Assembly: GCF_026151205.1 (NCBI RefSeq)
Contig: NC_087072.1
Coordinates: forward strand, 23,205,603-23,269,602
Length of the DNA stretch: 64,000 nucleotides
Direction of reading: 5' to 3'
DNA from: Bolinopsis microptera
Taxonomy: Eukaryota > Ctenophora > Tentaculata > Lobata > Bolinopsidae
Part shown: positions 48,731 through 59,222 of the stretch, in pieces
How positions within the stretch are numbered: position 1 is the first letter of the stretch
Layout: each line of letters opens with the position of its first letter
The notes under the pieces: model-generated
What the model saw: only the letters and a program-made list of their open reading frames with translations
The model's database searches: none
Told to the model about the DNA's origin: nothing
Program-made: the position numbers and the translations under genes

Positions 48731-48765
48731 TCGGGTTAGGGTTAGGGTTAGGGTTAGGGTTGTGG
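48731..48765. repeat. Interstitial telomeric repeat (TTAGGG)n
   Basis: Four perfect GTTAGG units within the right half of the split MITE, with degenerate units after. Interstitial, part of a MITE, not a chromosome end. Confidence 0.9.
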
Positions 48766-49563
48766 TAAGGGTTATGGATAGTTTCAGGGTTATGGTAAGG
48801 GTTAGGGTTGGGATTAGGGTTTATGTAAAACCGTTTTGTACGGCTGCAAAACCATAAAAACCAAAGTCACGTGAAATTTTTGGGCGAACGAATTAGTGTT
48901 ATATCCCATACCCGCATGGCACTCCGCCCACAAAATTTGTAGAGATGAAAAATGGACCACTTCATTTGTGCTTCGGAACAACTAAAGTAAAAGGTTCAAG
49001 GAACGCCGCGCATATTTCTACCAATTTGCGTCGTCAACCATACTTTGAAAGTCGAGCGCTATTAACAAAAATATCATGTTACGATTTTTACAGTAACTGT
49101 TACTGTATATTGTATACTGCAATATATATACTATAGTAATTTGTGTTATAATATTTCTATCTTTGCATTAATTTTATTTATTCCCATTTAAATCGTTAAT
49201 CGAATGTATTGTCGTTCTAACATTACGCGTTAGTGCCAATCGGGTATATTTCCATATGTATGTTACTCTGTATGGTATCCAGGAGATTAAAAATGGCGGG
49301 ATACTATATCTGACATCCTATCCTGAGCTATTGGCCAGTGTTTTAGTCTAGTCTTATGGGAACCTCTGCATGGTAGAACACAGCAAGGCAGACCTAGACA
49401 AAGCTATGTGTCTATGCTAAAGAGGGAAGTTGGGACAAACTCTAAAGAGGAACTGTATGCATTATGGATAGGGTTTTCTGGCGTAGATCCGACTTCGACG
49501 TTACGTACAGAAGTTAGTACCCGAACCTCCCCCGCTCAAATATATAAAAATGCAATTTATTTA

Positions 49564-50283
49564 CAGGGTGGGCCAAAAGTCACTGGGCATACGTTGGCCT
49601 TAATAGCTCAGTCACTGAGTGACCAATTGAAACAATTCTTTCTGGTACGACTTACTACCACCACTGGTTCGAGGAATGTGTCAAATTGAAAAATATTGAG
49701 TTCATTTTTTCAAATCAAGGTACATTTTTGCATTTATTTGATAGTTTGGATAGTTGGATCGAGCTAAATTTTATTGAATTGTGTTTGGCCATTCGAATTA
49801 CGTTTGTCCTGAAAAAATTACAGTTTTAGCTTCTCAGATGAACGAGATACAAAGCATAACGAGTTTATTCATTACTTGTGATCAGGTGATTGGCTTACCT
49901 GATCACGTGATAAGGTCACCCCGTTAACCACCACATTAAACATTATGGGAATCGTTAAGGCTGCCCAATTAAGGTGTCGTGTCATGGTTTCACATAATCA
50001 CCCAGTCAATTTTGTTAACGAGATACAGAAAATGCTTGATAACTTCGTCATCTCTAATCCGTTTTCTCTGAAAAAATCAGGCGTCCAGCATGTCCAGAGA
50101 GAACAATATAGGTGTTTTAATTTTGAATGGGCGTGGTCTAAAATATTCGAATTTTCAAATTTTGGCTACAGAATCCTCGAACCAGAAGGTACAGTATGCT
50201 ATCTGCAAAGCAACAGCTCTCAAATATAAAACACGGCGGAGCTATTAAGGCCAACGTATGTCTAGTGACTTTTGGCCCACCCA
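49564..50283. mobile_element. Mariner-type MITE, copy 2 (full length)
   Basis: Inverted termini GGGTGGGCCAAAAGTCACTG and GTGACTTTTGGCCCACCC, TA on both sides, 720 bp. Termini resemble Tc1/mariner ends (inferred). No transposase. Inserted just left of KIND gene exon 6. Confidence 0.75.
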
Positions 50284-50330
50284 TAATTAAGGAGTACTTG
50301 AGGATACCCTTAATACAGTGAACAACTCAC

Positions 50331-50492
50331 ATCTAGACTATCATGTGTATCATGTGATGAGACACTTTCATCTGGGTCAACTGTCCCTTGCTCGATGTCA
50401 GTAATTTTTGGAGGTCCAGCTTCTACCTCAGTTTGTTCCTCTATCAAACTACCGTCTCTCAATTCTCCTCCTTTATCTTCAATGCTTACCAA
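50331..50492 (-). CDS. KIND gene exon 6 (acidic linker)
   Basis: Fifty-four codons, phase 0/0, from TTTGCTCAG to GAT^GTGAGT. Acidic, with IEDKGGELRDGS and SSHDTHDSLD. No domain recognised; the low-complexity composition suggests disorder. Confidence 0.6.
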
Positions 50493-50621
50493 CTGAGCAA
50501 AGTTTATAAATTATAACTATGTTATGTCACTAACTATATTATAAGGATTCATGTTTATTTATTATCTATTACTGGCTATCAATGACCTAATACTGAAACT
50601 AGTGACTAAATGTAAATGTAC

Positions 50622-50695
50622 CTGATATGGCGATTTAGTTCTGGGTTTTATTAGTGGTCCTTTCAATCTAAATTTTTTTCTTTTCTCCACCAATG
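50622..50695 (-). CDS. KIND gene exon 5 (basic linker)
   Basis: Seventy-four bp from TAATTTCAG to CAG^GTACAT. Entered in phase 1 it is the only open frame and reads LVEKRKKFRLKGPLIK then PRTKSPYQ, leaving in phase 0. Strongly basic, no recognised domain; membership rests on phase fit with exons 4 and 6. Confidence 0.6.
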
Positions 50696-50974
50696 CTGAA
50701 ATTAGCAGTTCAAGCTTTCAAGGCTGAAACCGAGCAACATGGCTAATTAATTAATTGACCAATAGATTAAGATAAAATTGGTGAATAGTTCTTATTGTGG
50801 TAGCTGATGATAAATACCCAATTTTAACATGATTCACTGTCGCAGTTAAAAAGGTGCAAGATTACAAAAGCGCTCAGATAGTCTGTATTTCAAGCAACAG
50901 GAAAACAAACCCAACAAAATTATGAAATCACCAGTGATTTAGAGAATTTAGAGATTTCACAGATTTTCTCTATA

Positions 50975-51553
50975 CCTTACAAGACATTTTTATAACGTAC
51001 GAAATGCGACGGTTTTCCCGAAATTTCGCCATATTTTCGGACCGCCAAAATTTCGGTCGTCGTAATAGAATCCGTCGCATTATTTTTAGCTTATTCCAAT
51101 AATTGTGGCTTCATCGATTCATTTTGTTCTTGAAAAGTTAGTGATATGATGGTGGGACAAATAAACACAATATTCCATGATGAATTTAATGTCAAGTTAT
51201 ACGTTTTAAATTTACAATAAATTACATTTATGTGCTAACATAAACGTCTTATAGACTAAGTCAAGATAAACAATTTAATACCAAACTCAATAAGTGAAAC
51301 TGAAAGATTCGAGCCGGACCCCTTAGAGGAAGATGAAGAAATCGATTTATAAGTTTCATTTTGTTTCAACATGATTTTACCGATTTTTAGAAAATTTTGA
51401 ATTTCCTTTGTGTCAGAAAACAAAATGATGAAAAATACCCTTATTTTCTGTGACGTCCGAAATGTGACGGTTTTTGTTCAATTTCGCCATATTTTTGGAC
51501 CGCCAAAATTTCGGTCGTCGCACATTGGTCCGCCACAAAAATGTCTTGTAAGG
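50975..51553 (-). mobile_element. MITE with CCTTACAAGACA termini, full length
   Basis: Perfect 17-bp termini (CCTTACAAGACATTTTT), flanking TA dinucleotides, 579 bp. Subterminal GACCGCCAAAATTTCGGTCG block occurs near both ends in the same orientation. No ORF. Confidence 0.85.
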
Positions 51554-51736
51554 TAATTAGAATTAGAAAATTTATAATCAAATTCACACACAGCAATACT
51601 ATACAATAAAAATAGTAAATAATTTAAAGACGCTTCGATCTGATGTGCAAGACATGGTACTAGTTCATTCCATTTTCATATCTTAGTTAAAGTTTGAGTG
51701 TGTTCTTTTCAACCCTAAGATGAGAAGTACAGACTT

Positions 51737-51935
51737 TTCAATTCGACGGTTTCATACATACTCTTAAATTTGTATTGAAAAGTACAGTCCCAAAATCCAT
51801 GCGCGAGAGAAACATTTTGAAATACGACTGTTTGAAAATATATATAGGACTGTTTGAAAATAGAGACATGAGCTAAGTTGACTTTTATTTGTTTGATTTG
51901 TTCATTGGCTAACAACTTGAAGTTTCGAAATGTTG
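51737..51935. repeat. Interspersed repeat C, copy 2
   Basis: Direct match to 41.76-42.06 kb with the palindrome reduced to half. Confidence 0.8.
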
Positions 51936-53579
51936 CGTCTTATAAAATTTTTGTACCAAAAAGTATTTTGTACTATACTAGTCGTACTTTTCGATTTACG
52001 TATTTCATACGTCATACTTTACGGGTCCATACTTCTCATCTAAGTTTCAACCTCCCTGGTAATGTTTCATAATTATAAATATCGGTATATTATATTCTTT
52101 TAAAACTTTTTGCAGGCTAACTGCAACAGTGGAATTCAGCCAAAGGCCGGTTTACCCTAGTCATATTATATATATGATATAAAATATTATATACTAGAAA
52201 GCTTGTGGTCACAGGGGGGAGTCAGTTTTATTGCATCAAAATATGTCCATCACAACATTTTTATATTCTGAATTTTTATTTGGTCATCATTATAAAGTTT
52301 TGTGATTGCTTGAGATATTTAGGCACTGAGAGCAAAGTTGCTTTCTTTCTGAAGAATCAGTGGCAACACGTACCTATGTGCTGCCCCTGCTAAATTTATT
52401 TGCTGCCCCTAACATTTTCTAATTTCCTTAAAATAGAAGAAAAAAGGTCAGCCCTTTTTGCCACCCCCTACAGCTTTTTATCACCCCCCCCTCCTGCTAG
52501 AGCCTATTTCGCCTAGGACTGAACGTTTAAGTAAACGGGATAATACAGGGGTGGGTGAGGGGGTGACATGCCAAAGTCTGCTTATCTCATAGAATCCAGA
52601 AAGTATAGGACAGGACAGTACATAAGCGGACATAGGCCAACATTGGCGGACATTGGTGGACATTATAAGCAGACAATAGCGGACAGTAAAATGTTATGTG
52701 GCACACCCTGTTGATGCTCTTGACAGGGCTGTTGGCAAGCAGCCACTGTCTGAAACAGTGGTAATCACAGTCTAGAGCTGAGTCACGTGACTGTCAAGTA
52801 TGGAGTCACGTGAGTTAGCTACCCTGAACACGTGACCTTGACAATGCTGGTGATCATGATCTTCATTTATTTGTTCAATAAAACTCCATGGGTTAAGTAC
52901 TCCTATCAATTTACCCAGCTAAGGGGTCTTTCACACATTAGGTAATCAAAATTGATCACGGTTGATTACAAGGAGGGAGGGGGTTGTTTGGCTGTTGATA
53001 ATTTTCTTTTTTACCCTCTAAAATAATACCAATTCGACAATATTTCAATTTAAATTCCACTCAATTTCACTTACACTCTCATAGTGACACAATTTAGGAA
53101 TTGATCGGATATCTGGTTAAAGTAAGTAATTTAGAAGCTGCTTGGCCGCACATCAAAATACTCTAGGGGAAGGAACGGAACAACATTTCCAGCTCAGAGG
53201 AGCCCTGCCTTCAGATATCGCATTACAAAGGGGAAGCCTCGATTCCAAGATCGTACATCAAGGAGTAGGTAGAGAAAGTGAGAAAAGTGGTTTTCATGAT
53301 AATTTTTAAAAATTTATAGCTTAGAAATTTTTGTGTTCATTAATGTTTGTCAATGTCCGCAAATTGCCGTCTAATTCCGCTTCCGTCCCAAAATACATGT
53401 CTGTAATCTCATAGAATCTAAAAAGGACAGGACATAGGCGGACATGTCACCCCACCCCCCCCCCCCCCCCCCCCCCCCCCCAATACATAAATCAGACGTA
53501 TTTTCTTTTTAAAATACCTACAATTCGCAAAAATGCTGCCCCCCTTACGCACAGAAGTAAGAAATAAGTAGTTATTTAC
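51936..53579. other. Intron, no exon recognised
   Basis: Includes a diverged MITE end at 52922, two copies of a GGACAGGACA..AGCGGACAT motif (52.61 and 53.43 kb) and a 30-nt C-run at 53451. Confidence 0.55.
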
Positions 53580-53673
53580 CTGATGCGCTAGGATTTCGGA
53601 CACAGTCATCATACATCACATTCAGAATATCTTTTGATGACACTTGGAAGCGCTGTAGTATCATTTCACAAGC
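53580..53673 (-). CDS. KNDC1: KIND gene exon 4: end of KIND1
   Basis: Phase 0 entry, 94 bp, phase 1 exit. Peptide ACEMILQRF followed by QVSSKDILNVMYDDC and RNPSAS; the CEMIL helix continues the RPTLEIVSQ helix of exon 3. Acceptor is ATCAG, donor CATCAG^GTAAAT. Confidence 0.75.
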
Positions 53674-53794
53674 CTGATGGTTGATCAATGGATATTAGCT
53701 TTGCAAATTAAAAGTTAATTCCATGTTTTTGCAGAATCGTTTGCTTTTTAAAACATATATTAAAATGTTTCAATGATTTAACAATGTTTAAAAC

Positions 53795-53944
53795 CTGTGA
53801 AACTATTTCCAGAGTTGGTCTGTCAGTAGGTGAAGCGTTCATCATTTCAGACATAAGATTCTCCAACATCTGATCTCTATCTCTCTTTGGCGATTTTGAC
53901 TTTGCTAGCCACAGCAAAACTGTTCCAATTGCATATATGTGATT
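53795..53944 (-). CDS. KNDC1: KIND gene exon 3: KIND1 C-lobe core
   Basis: A 150-bp phase 0/0 exon between CAATTTCAG and CAG^GTTTTA. It encodes NHIYAIGTVLLWLAK, then a helix with LENLMSEMM, then the DRPTLEIVSQ motif. The IYAIG and RPTL landmarks are those of KIND domains. It corresponds in size and phase to the KIND2 exon at 17.9 kb. Confidence 0.8.
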
Positions 53945-54033
53945 CTGAAATTGAAGTACTATATTATACAATGTTTTATGTACCTAAGTGAACATTACAA
54001 ATTAGGCTACGCTATGTTGAAGATGAGCAGAGC

Positions 54034-54193
54034 ATGAAAATTGAAATGGAAAATTACGAGAAAAAGGAAGTTATAAAGAACTTTAATGTTGCAGATAAAG
54101 ACATTGTAAAGTGTAGCCATTACGGAAAACTACATGGCTTTGTTCATTTCTCCAAAAAAGAGCTTAATGAAAAGCGCACTTGTACAATCTCAG
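54034..54193 (+). CDS. RPP25L: RPP25-like Alba protein, exon 1
   Basis: From ATG at 54034, MKIEMENYEKKEVIKNFN then a KLHGFVHFSKKELNEKRTCT segment, ending at TCAG^GTATTT in phase 1. The MENY start and the VxFSxKEL stretch resemble RNase P/MRP protein subunit p25 and its paralogue. An upstream acceptor (AATTAG at 54004) leaves open a longer N-terminus. Confidence 0.7.
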
Positions 54194-55589
54194 GTATTTT
54201 TCTTTCAAATTTGTTAAATCATATTTAGAAAAAGCAATTCGTGACTCAATTTTATCATTTATCACCAATCAACCTAACGATCAAATTATTTTCTATATCA
54301 GAGCTCAAGTTTAACAATGTTGAGTTAAATTTTGCTAAGTCACTAAAACTCTAAAAATGTGACAGAATTAATATTTTGTGCCCCAACAATATAAACTTAA
54401 TGCGGAAAACTGGTATGGGCTGCTAAAAATTTCTTGTATTAATCAATTTCAACCATAATAAAAAACAACTTATGCATGACGAAATTAAGATTGCTTGCCC
54501 TATTTTGAAGTTCACCATATATCTCTATTAGAATTCAATATAATTTTATCATCATACAAATTTCGATAAACTAATTATCTTCCAGCAAGGAGCAAACAGA
54601 GTTATAATAGTTTTTGTGACAAAATTAACGTATTTTTTACCATGTTTCGATGTTTTAATTGTGACACTGCAAACAAATTACTACCACAGAATAATTTATG
54701 TGACTGGTGCATGGCTGTAATAGTGTTGATTGATCCAGTACGTAATATAGGGTGTTTAAGATGGTATATCAATATTTGCTCAATTTCAAACATGTGTAGA
54801 TATCATCAAGAGTATGTGACAAAGTAAACTTATTTGTGCCTGCTGTGTGCTCTTTGCTTGCGACTATATGATATTATAACAATTTCCAGCACTTCCAGGT
54901 CACAAAGTAATCCTACACTACTCAGCATTCCTTGTCAGGCCCAGGGTGCCCTAAACATTCCTCATATATTTTCTTAAATGTGTGACGGAGTAAACCAGAT
55001 ATTAAATTTTTGAACCAATTCTGATTCCAAGATTGGTACAAAGAAAGACGGTTTCTTCATTTTTCCACTAAAGTGTTTTAGGGCTTGAATTTTCCTAACA
55101 TGTCCGGAAATCGATTTTGAACAATTTTTATCAATTGCGACTGAAAAAAAATAAGTGTTTTAGAGCTTTAAGAACCTTTCCAATCGATTCGTCGTGCAAA
55201 AAAACATAGATTTAGACCCCTAACATGTTAGGAATGACATTATTATATATATTTCTCTCAAATTGCGCCTGGAAATTTTGTTCCAAAAATGGGCGTGGCC
55301 AAACAGGCGATTTTCCCAGTCTGAATTTTAGGGCTCCGAAATTTTTTCGGTTCTAAAGACCTTCGAGAGCCCCCAAAAAAAATTCAGCCCTCTACTATGA
55401 AATGCAGGTAAATATCCATAACTGACCGGACTAATTTGTTTGCTTTTTAGCTGTTATAATTAACATACATAAGTTATGCTGCAGTGTACTTAAAGCTAAA
55501 CTGATTTGACATTTATATTACGAACTATATTATATTATATTTGATACAAGAGAAACGCCATTTTCCGACGTGAAAATATAATAACTTAG

Positions 55590-55717
55590 GTATTGGTGGA
55601 GCAGTAAACAAAGCAGTTAGCACAGCAGAGCTCTTGAAGAAGAGCATTCACCTCCACCAGACAAACACTATTTATTTTGTAACCATAACAGAAATCTGGA
55701 CACCTAAGAATGATCAG
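55590..55717 (+). CDS. RPP25L: RPP25-like Alba protein, exon 2 (Alba core)
   Basis: 128 bp, phase 1 to 0, AACTTAG acceptor and CAG^GTACAG donor. Encodes GIGGAVNKAVSTAELLKKSI followed by HLHQTNTIYFVTITEIW, the Alba signature: glycine-rich turn, NKAV/AE helix and LHQ-T strand. Alba subunits p20/p25 bind the RNA of RNase P and RNase MRP for tRNA and rRNA processing. Confidence 0.8.
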
Positions 55718-55819
55718 GTACAGTAATTCATGTACATTAAAGTGTTAATTTCATTTTGTGCACACCCAAAAATTGTACCCTTCATTTTAGTCCTTTGACA
55801 CTATTTATGATAATTTCAG

Positions 55820-56242
55820 AACTTGCAAAACATCGAAGTGGAAAGAAAAGTTCCTGCTATATCCATAAAGCTTGACATCGAAGAACCAGCCAAGAAAGAA
55901 GCTGGTTATCAGCCTCCTGAACTGAAATCTTCTCCTGGCAAACCAATTCCGAGACAACAAAAGTTCAAGAAATTTAACTCTAGACCTAAAGAGAAGGATG
56001 ACTATCCATTCCCTCATCACCAAAAGAGACTTGAAGACAAGTTTAAGCCTAAGAAAGGAAGAGAAAATGGACGAATGGAACATTGGCACAAAAATGACAA
56101 CAATTCAAGAAAAAATAATAATATTCAACCTCAGAAAGAAAATAAAAATTCTCTTACAGAAACTGAATCGGTTAAAAAAAATGACCAAGTTACTCAGTCA
56201 AGCTTGGAGCAGAGTAGGGAAAATGATGACCTTTTGAATTGA
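55820..56242 (+). CDS. RPP25L: RPP25-like Alba protein, exon 3 and C-terminal tail
   Basis: Enters in phase 0 after AATTTCAG and stops at 56242. Completes the Alba fold (VPAISIKLDIEEP), carries a GYQPPEL motif also seen in p25 proteins, and ends in a long basic, Asn/Lys-rich tail (KPIPRQQKFKKFNSRPKEK) that suggests RNA binding. The tail is longer than in vertebrate RPP25L as I know it. A possible AATAAA lies at 56697. The gene is nested in the intron between exons 2 and 3 of the KIND gene, on the opposite strand. Confidence 0.75.
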   Translation, partial: NLQNIEVERKVPAISIKLDIEEPAKKEAGYQPPELKSSPGKPIPRQQKFKKFNSRPKEKDDYPFPHHQKRLEDKFKPKKGRENGRMEHWHKNDNNSRKNNNIQPQKENKNSLTETESVKKNDQVTQSSLEQSRENDDLLN

Positions 56243-57650
56243 TATTTCCTATTACCTGTTCAAGAAAAGTTATGGCATGAGCGATTAATTGACAGTATAA
56301 CTTTGTTATTTGCTTAAACTGTTTAGGATGCAACCTAATGTCATGATATTTTTGAACTTATTAGCAATTAGACTGTTAGCTCGCTTCATAAGCATGTCAT
56401 CTTCGTTCCAAAACTTTTTATGACCTATGCATACACTCCTTGATAGTTATCTTGATCTAGTATCTTTGTTTCACACAATAGAGCATAAGTTTTGTGGTTT
56501 ATCCACGGGGCTTAGATTTTTTGTTTAAGCTACCAAATTTTATTATTTATTATTTAGAGGTACCTATTGTGGAAAATTCACAATCATCACTTTCTTACCA
56601 CTTATTTTAAACTTTTTTTATCGCAGCTTCTGAATATTTTAAGGACCTCCAAATGGACTAAAACGAAGCGGAATCATCACATCTATATTCAAGTTAAATA
56701 AACAAACAATGTACCCTAATTCCTTCGGTTTGTGAGGAAATCGAAAAAATATGTTTCGGGAATCAACAATAATAATGCCACAATAATAATGCCGGCGAAA
56801 TGGCAGCTTTTGCCGGTTTTTACAAGTACAATAATTGCTGTATAGTGTACTTGCTTACTTGTAAATCACGTTAATCAAGTTTGACTGTGGTTCCTTAATC
56901 TTTGCTGGTGATTTTTCATAATTTTGTTTTATAAATGTATCTTGATTGCTTGACAAATTTTTTGCAGGTTCGACTAAGTGGGTTCATACTTTTTAAATGC
57001 GACAGTGAAATCCGGCTGGGTTGCACTATCATTATTATAACACGAAAAATTCTTTTTGTCTGATCAAAAAATACATTTAGATCATTTTCTGGTGATTATG
57101 TTGTGTTTAGTATGTTTTATGTATAATAATCGGCTGTATCTCTAGTTGGGATGGATATTTTTTGATGCGATAAAAACTGACTATCAGTCTTACTTAAAAT
57201 TTGAAAGTTTATTTTTGCACGTATGACCGCCCACGTGCAAATTGGGTAAAATTTTATAGGTCGCATAGTAACGAGATGGAAACGTGCACGTGTGTGGCAT
57301 TCTAATCGTTTTTCTGTGATTACGTTGTGTTTAGATTGTTTTACAAAATAATCGGCTGTACCTTCGGTAAAGATAGATTTTTTTAATGGGATGAAAACTG
57401 AATATCAAAAAATATTATTAGCTTCTTCCCTGTGACTACAGGCTGTCTAGTAGTATATAATTGAGTAGCGATGGAACAAATTTTACTAACAGGAATAAAG
57501 GAATGTGCTAGACACTTCTGTTTAGATGTCCACTGACTTGGAGGTCTATACAATCAATACAAGCTTAGATAAAAAGGTTGAAAATAAGTACTAAGAAAGT
57601 GGGACCTGTCTTGAAAACGTTTAAAACACATAATTACTAGAGTTACTTAC
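56243..57650. other. 3' region of the RPP25-like gene and intron, no further gene
   Basis: Possible polyadenylation signal AATAAA at 56697-56702. Two related segments (about 57.06-57.2 and 57.3-57.42 kb, AATCGGCTGTA) are a local duplication. Confidence 0.5.
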
Positions 57651-57691
57651 AGCCATAAGATTCTCGTTTGTTATCTTTTGTCGGTGCAGAT
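57651..57691 (-). CDS. KNDC1: KIND gene exon 2 (41 bp, KIND1 middle)
   Basis: Micro-exon found from a strong acceptor (TATTTTCAG) and donor (GTAAGT). Entered in phase 1 it reads DLHRQKITNENLMA and leaves in phase 0, exactly joining exon 1 to exon 3. Another frame is also open, so the choice rests on phase continuity. It sits between the nested RPP25-like and Gag/FG genes. Confidence 0.65.
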
Positions 57692-58019
57692 CTGAAAATA
57701 TCATGTTCAGAAATACATAATTACACTTTCAAACAATAATTTGGCCCTGATGTGACCCGATTACAAATACTGACACACTGTACCAGCACTGTGTGACATT
57801 TACTCCTAACATCACTACTTATGTTGATCACAACCCTTCATTCTTCTAATGATCAAAATATTATCTTGCTCTATGCATCACAGGCCAGTTGACACTCAGG
57901 TAAAGATATATTTTCTCTTCAACCCTCAGGGCTGCACGGTACGATTTGGATCCGATCCCAGTGTTCTATAGTTCTATGTGCAATAATAATTAACTGACAG
58001 GAGTCACACGCAGTGATCG

Positions 58020-58600
58020 ACCGAGGGCAGGATTTGCGACCGAGGCCGAGGAAGGCATATTGTAATTTAACCGAGGCCGAGGAAGGCATATTGTAATTTA
58101 ACCGAGGCCGAGGAAGGCATATTGTAATTTAACCGAGGCCGAGGAGAACCGAGGTTTTATTTTTTCAACCGAGGCCAAGGCCGAGGAGTACTAATTTGAA
58201 CCGAGGACGAGGCCGATGAATTTTGGTTCAAAAAAGTATTAATTGCATCAGATATTTCGCTAACGATTCGGATGTAGAATGAGGTAGAATTTCTCAGGAT
58301 TGCTGTTTATGTAAGTATGTTTCAACCTTGAACAATCTATTTAAAAAATACTTTCAACAAAAGTTGCGTACCAATTTTCTAAAATTACGAAATTTTAAAG
58401 TGCCTAGATGTTGTTCCATGGTAACATTTGTACAAAATCCTCGGTCAAATCCTCGGTTAAATTTGAAGATTGCAATGGCAACTCGATTTTTTACTTAGGC
58501 AAACCGAGGAATCATTCTTCTGGAATTCTGGCCGAGGCCGAGGAAAAATCGTCATTCCTCGTTAAAACCGAGGCCTCGGACTCGGACTCAGACGATCACT
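58020..58600. repeat. CCGAGG-rich degenerate repeat
   Basis: Starts with three copies of a 31-bp unit (CCGAGGCCGAGGAAGGCATA...) and continues with scattered CCGAGGCCGAGG motifs to about 58580. A 69-codon ORF here is not supported as a gene. Confidence 0.8.
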
Positions 58601-58711
58601 GGTCACACGACTTGTGACATGACACTGATGGTATAGTAAAGTGTAGTTACAATGTACAGACAGCCTTGTTACAGTTACACTACTTACACACCCTCAGCAA
58701 TGTGTCACACT

Positions 58712-58890
58712 GCACTGTAGTGACAGCCCCACTACTAATGTTACATTACTGTGACAGCCCTACTACTAATGTTACATTACTGTGACAGCCCCACTACTAA
58801 TGTTACATTACTGTGACAGCCCTACTACTAATGTTACATTACTGTGACAGCCCTACTACTAATGTTACATTACTGTGACAGCCCTACTAA
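58712..58890. repeat. 30-bp minisatellite
   Basis: Five to six copies of CTACTAATGTTACATTACTG + TGACAGCCC in the KIND gene intron. Confidence 0.95.
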
Positions 58891-59222
58891 TTCTTTAAGT
58901 CATTAGAATTTTTAAGAGTAAATGCAAGTATTCAATTTGTTTGGAGACAAGGCGAGGTTTGCGCCAGGGTGATTACTGATTATAGTTTATACTATAACTA
59001 TATCTTTCCAAAATAGCTATTACTTGTTTTAATCATTTCTTTTCACTGAATTTCAATAATTGTGTTGTCGTTGAGAAATTGATAAATCATTTTTACCACT
59101 TTTATGCCATTGGTAAGCTGCAAAAATTATTTCATTTTGAATTACACAATTCATGCGATTTACAATAATTTATTTTTTTAAAGGCTCTATCTATTTTGAA
59201 TAATCATCTCTTCAGTAACAAT

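Larger units (their letters stand above)
46741..48890. mobile_element. CGCTCGCCC-terminus MITE split by a 1.8-kb insertion
   Basis: Left half 46741-46850 and right half 48667-48890 together match 11627-11898 in reverse (GGACGCTGATTCCGAATCAC; TTTGGTCACGTGAC; TTAGGG repeats; GGGCGAACG end). The intervening sequence is the 705-bp tandem array. Confidence 0.75.

Noticed and set aside
44545-48765. TTAGGG tracts as a chromosome end
   Set aside because: Short, interstitial and inside transposon-like repeats with unique sequence on both sides.
49408-50229. Plus-strand ORFs of about 93 codons
   Set aside because: Cross the ends of the mariner-type MITE and show no transposase motifs.
57651-57691. 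Alternative frame SAPTKDNKRESYG of the micro-exon
   Set aside because: Attractive because KIND domains have an APE-like motif here, but it breaks phase with both neighbouring exons.
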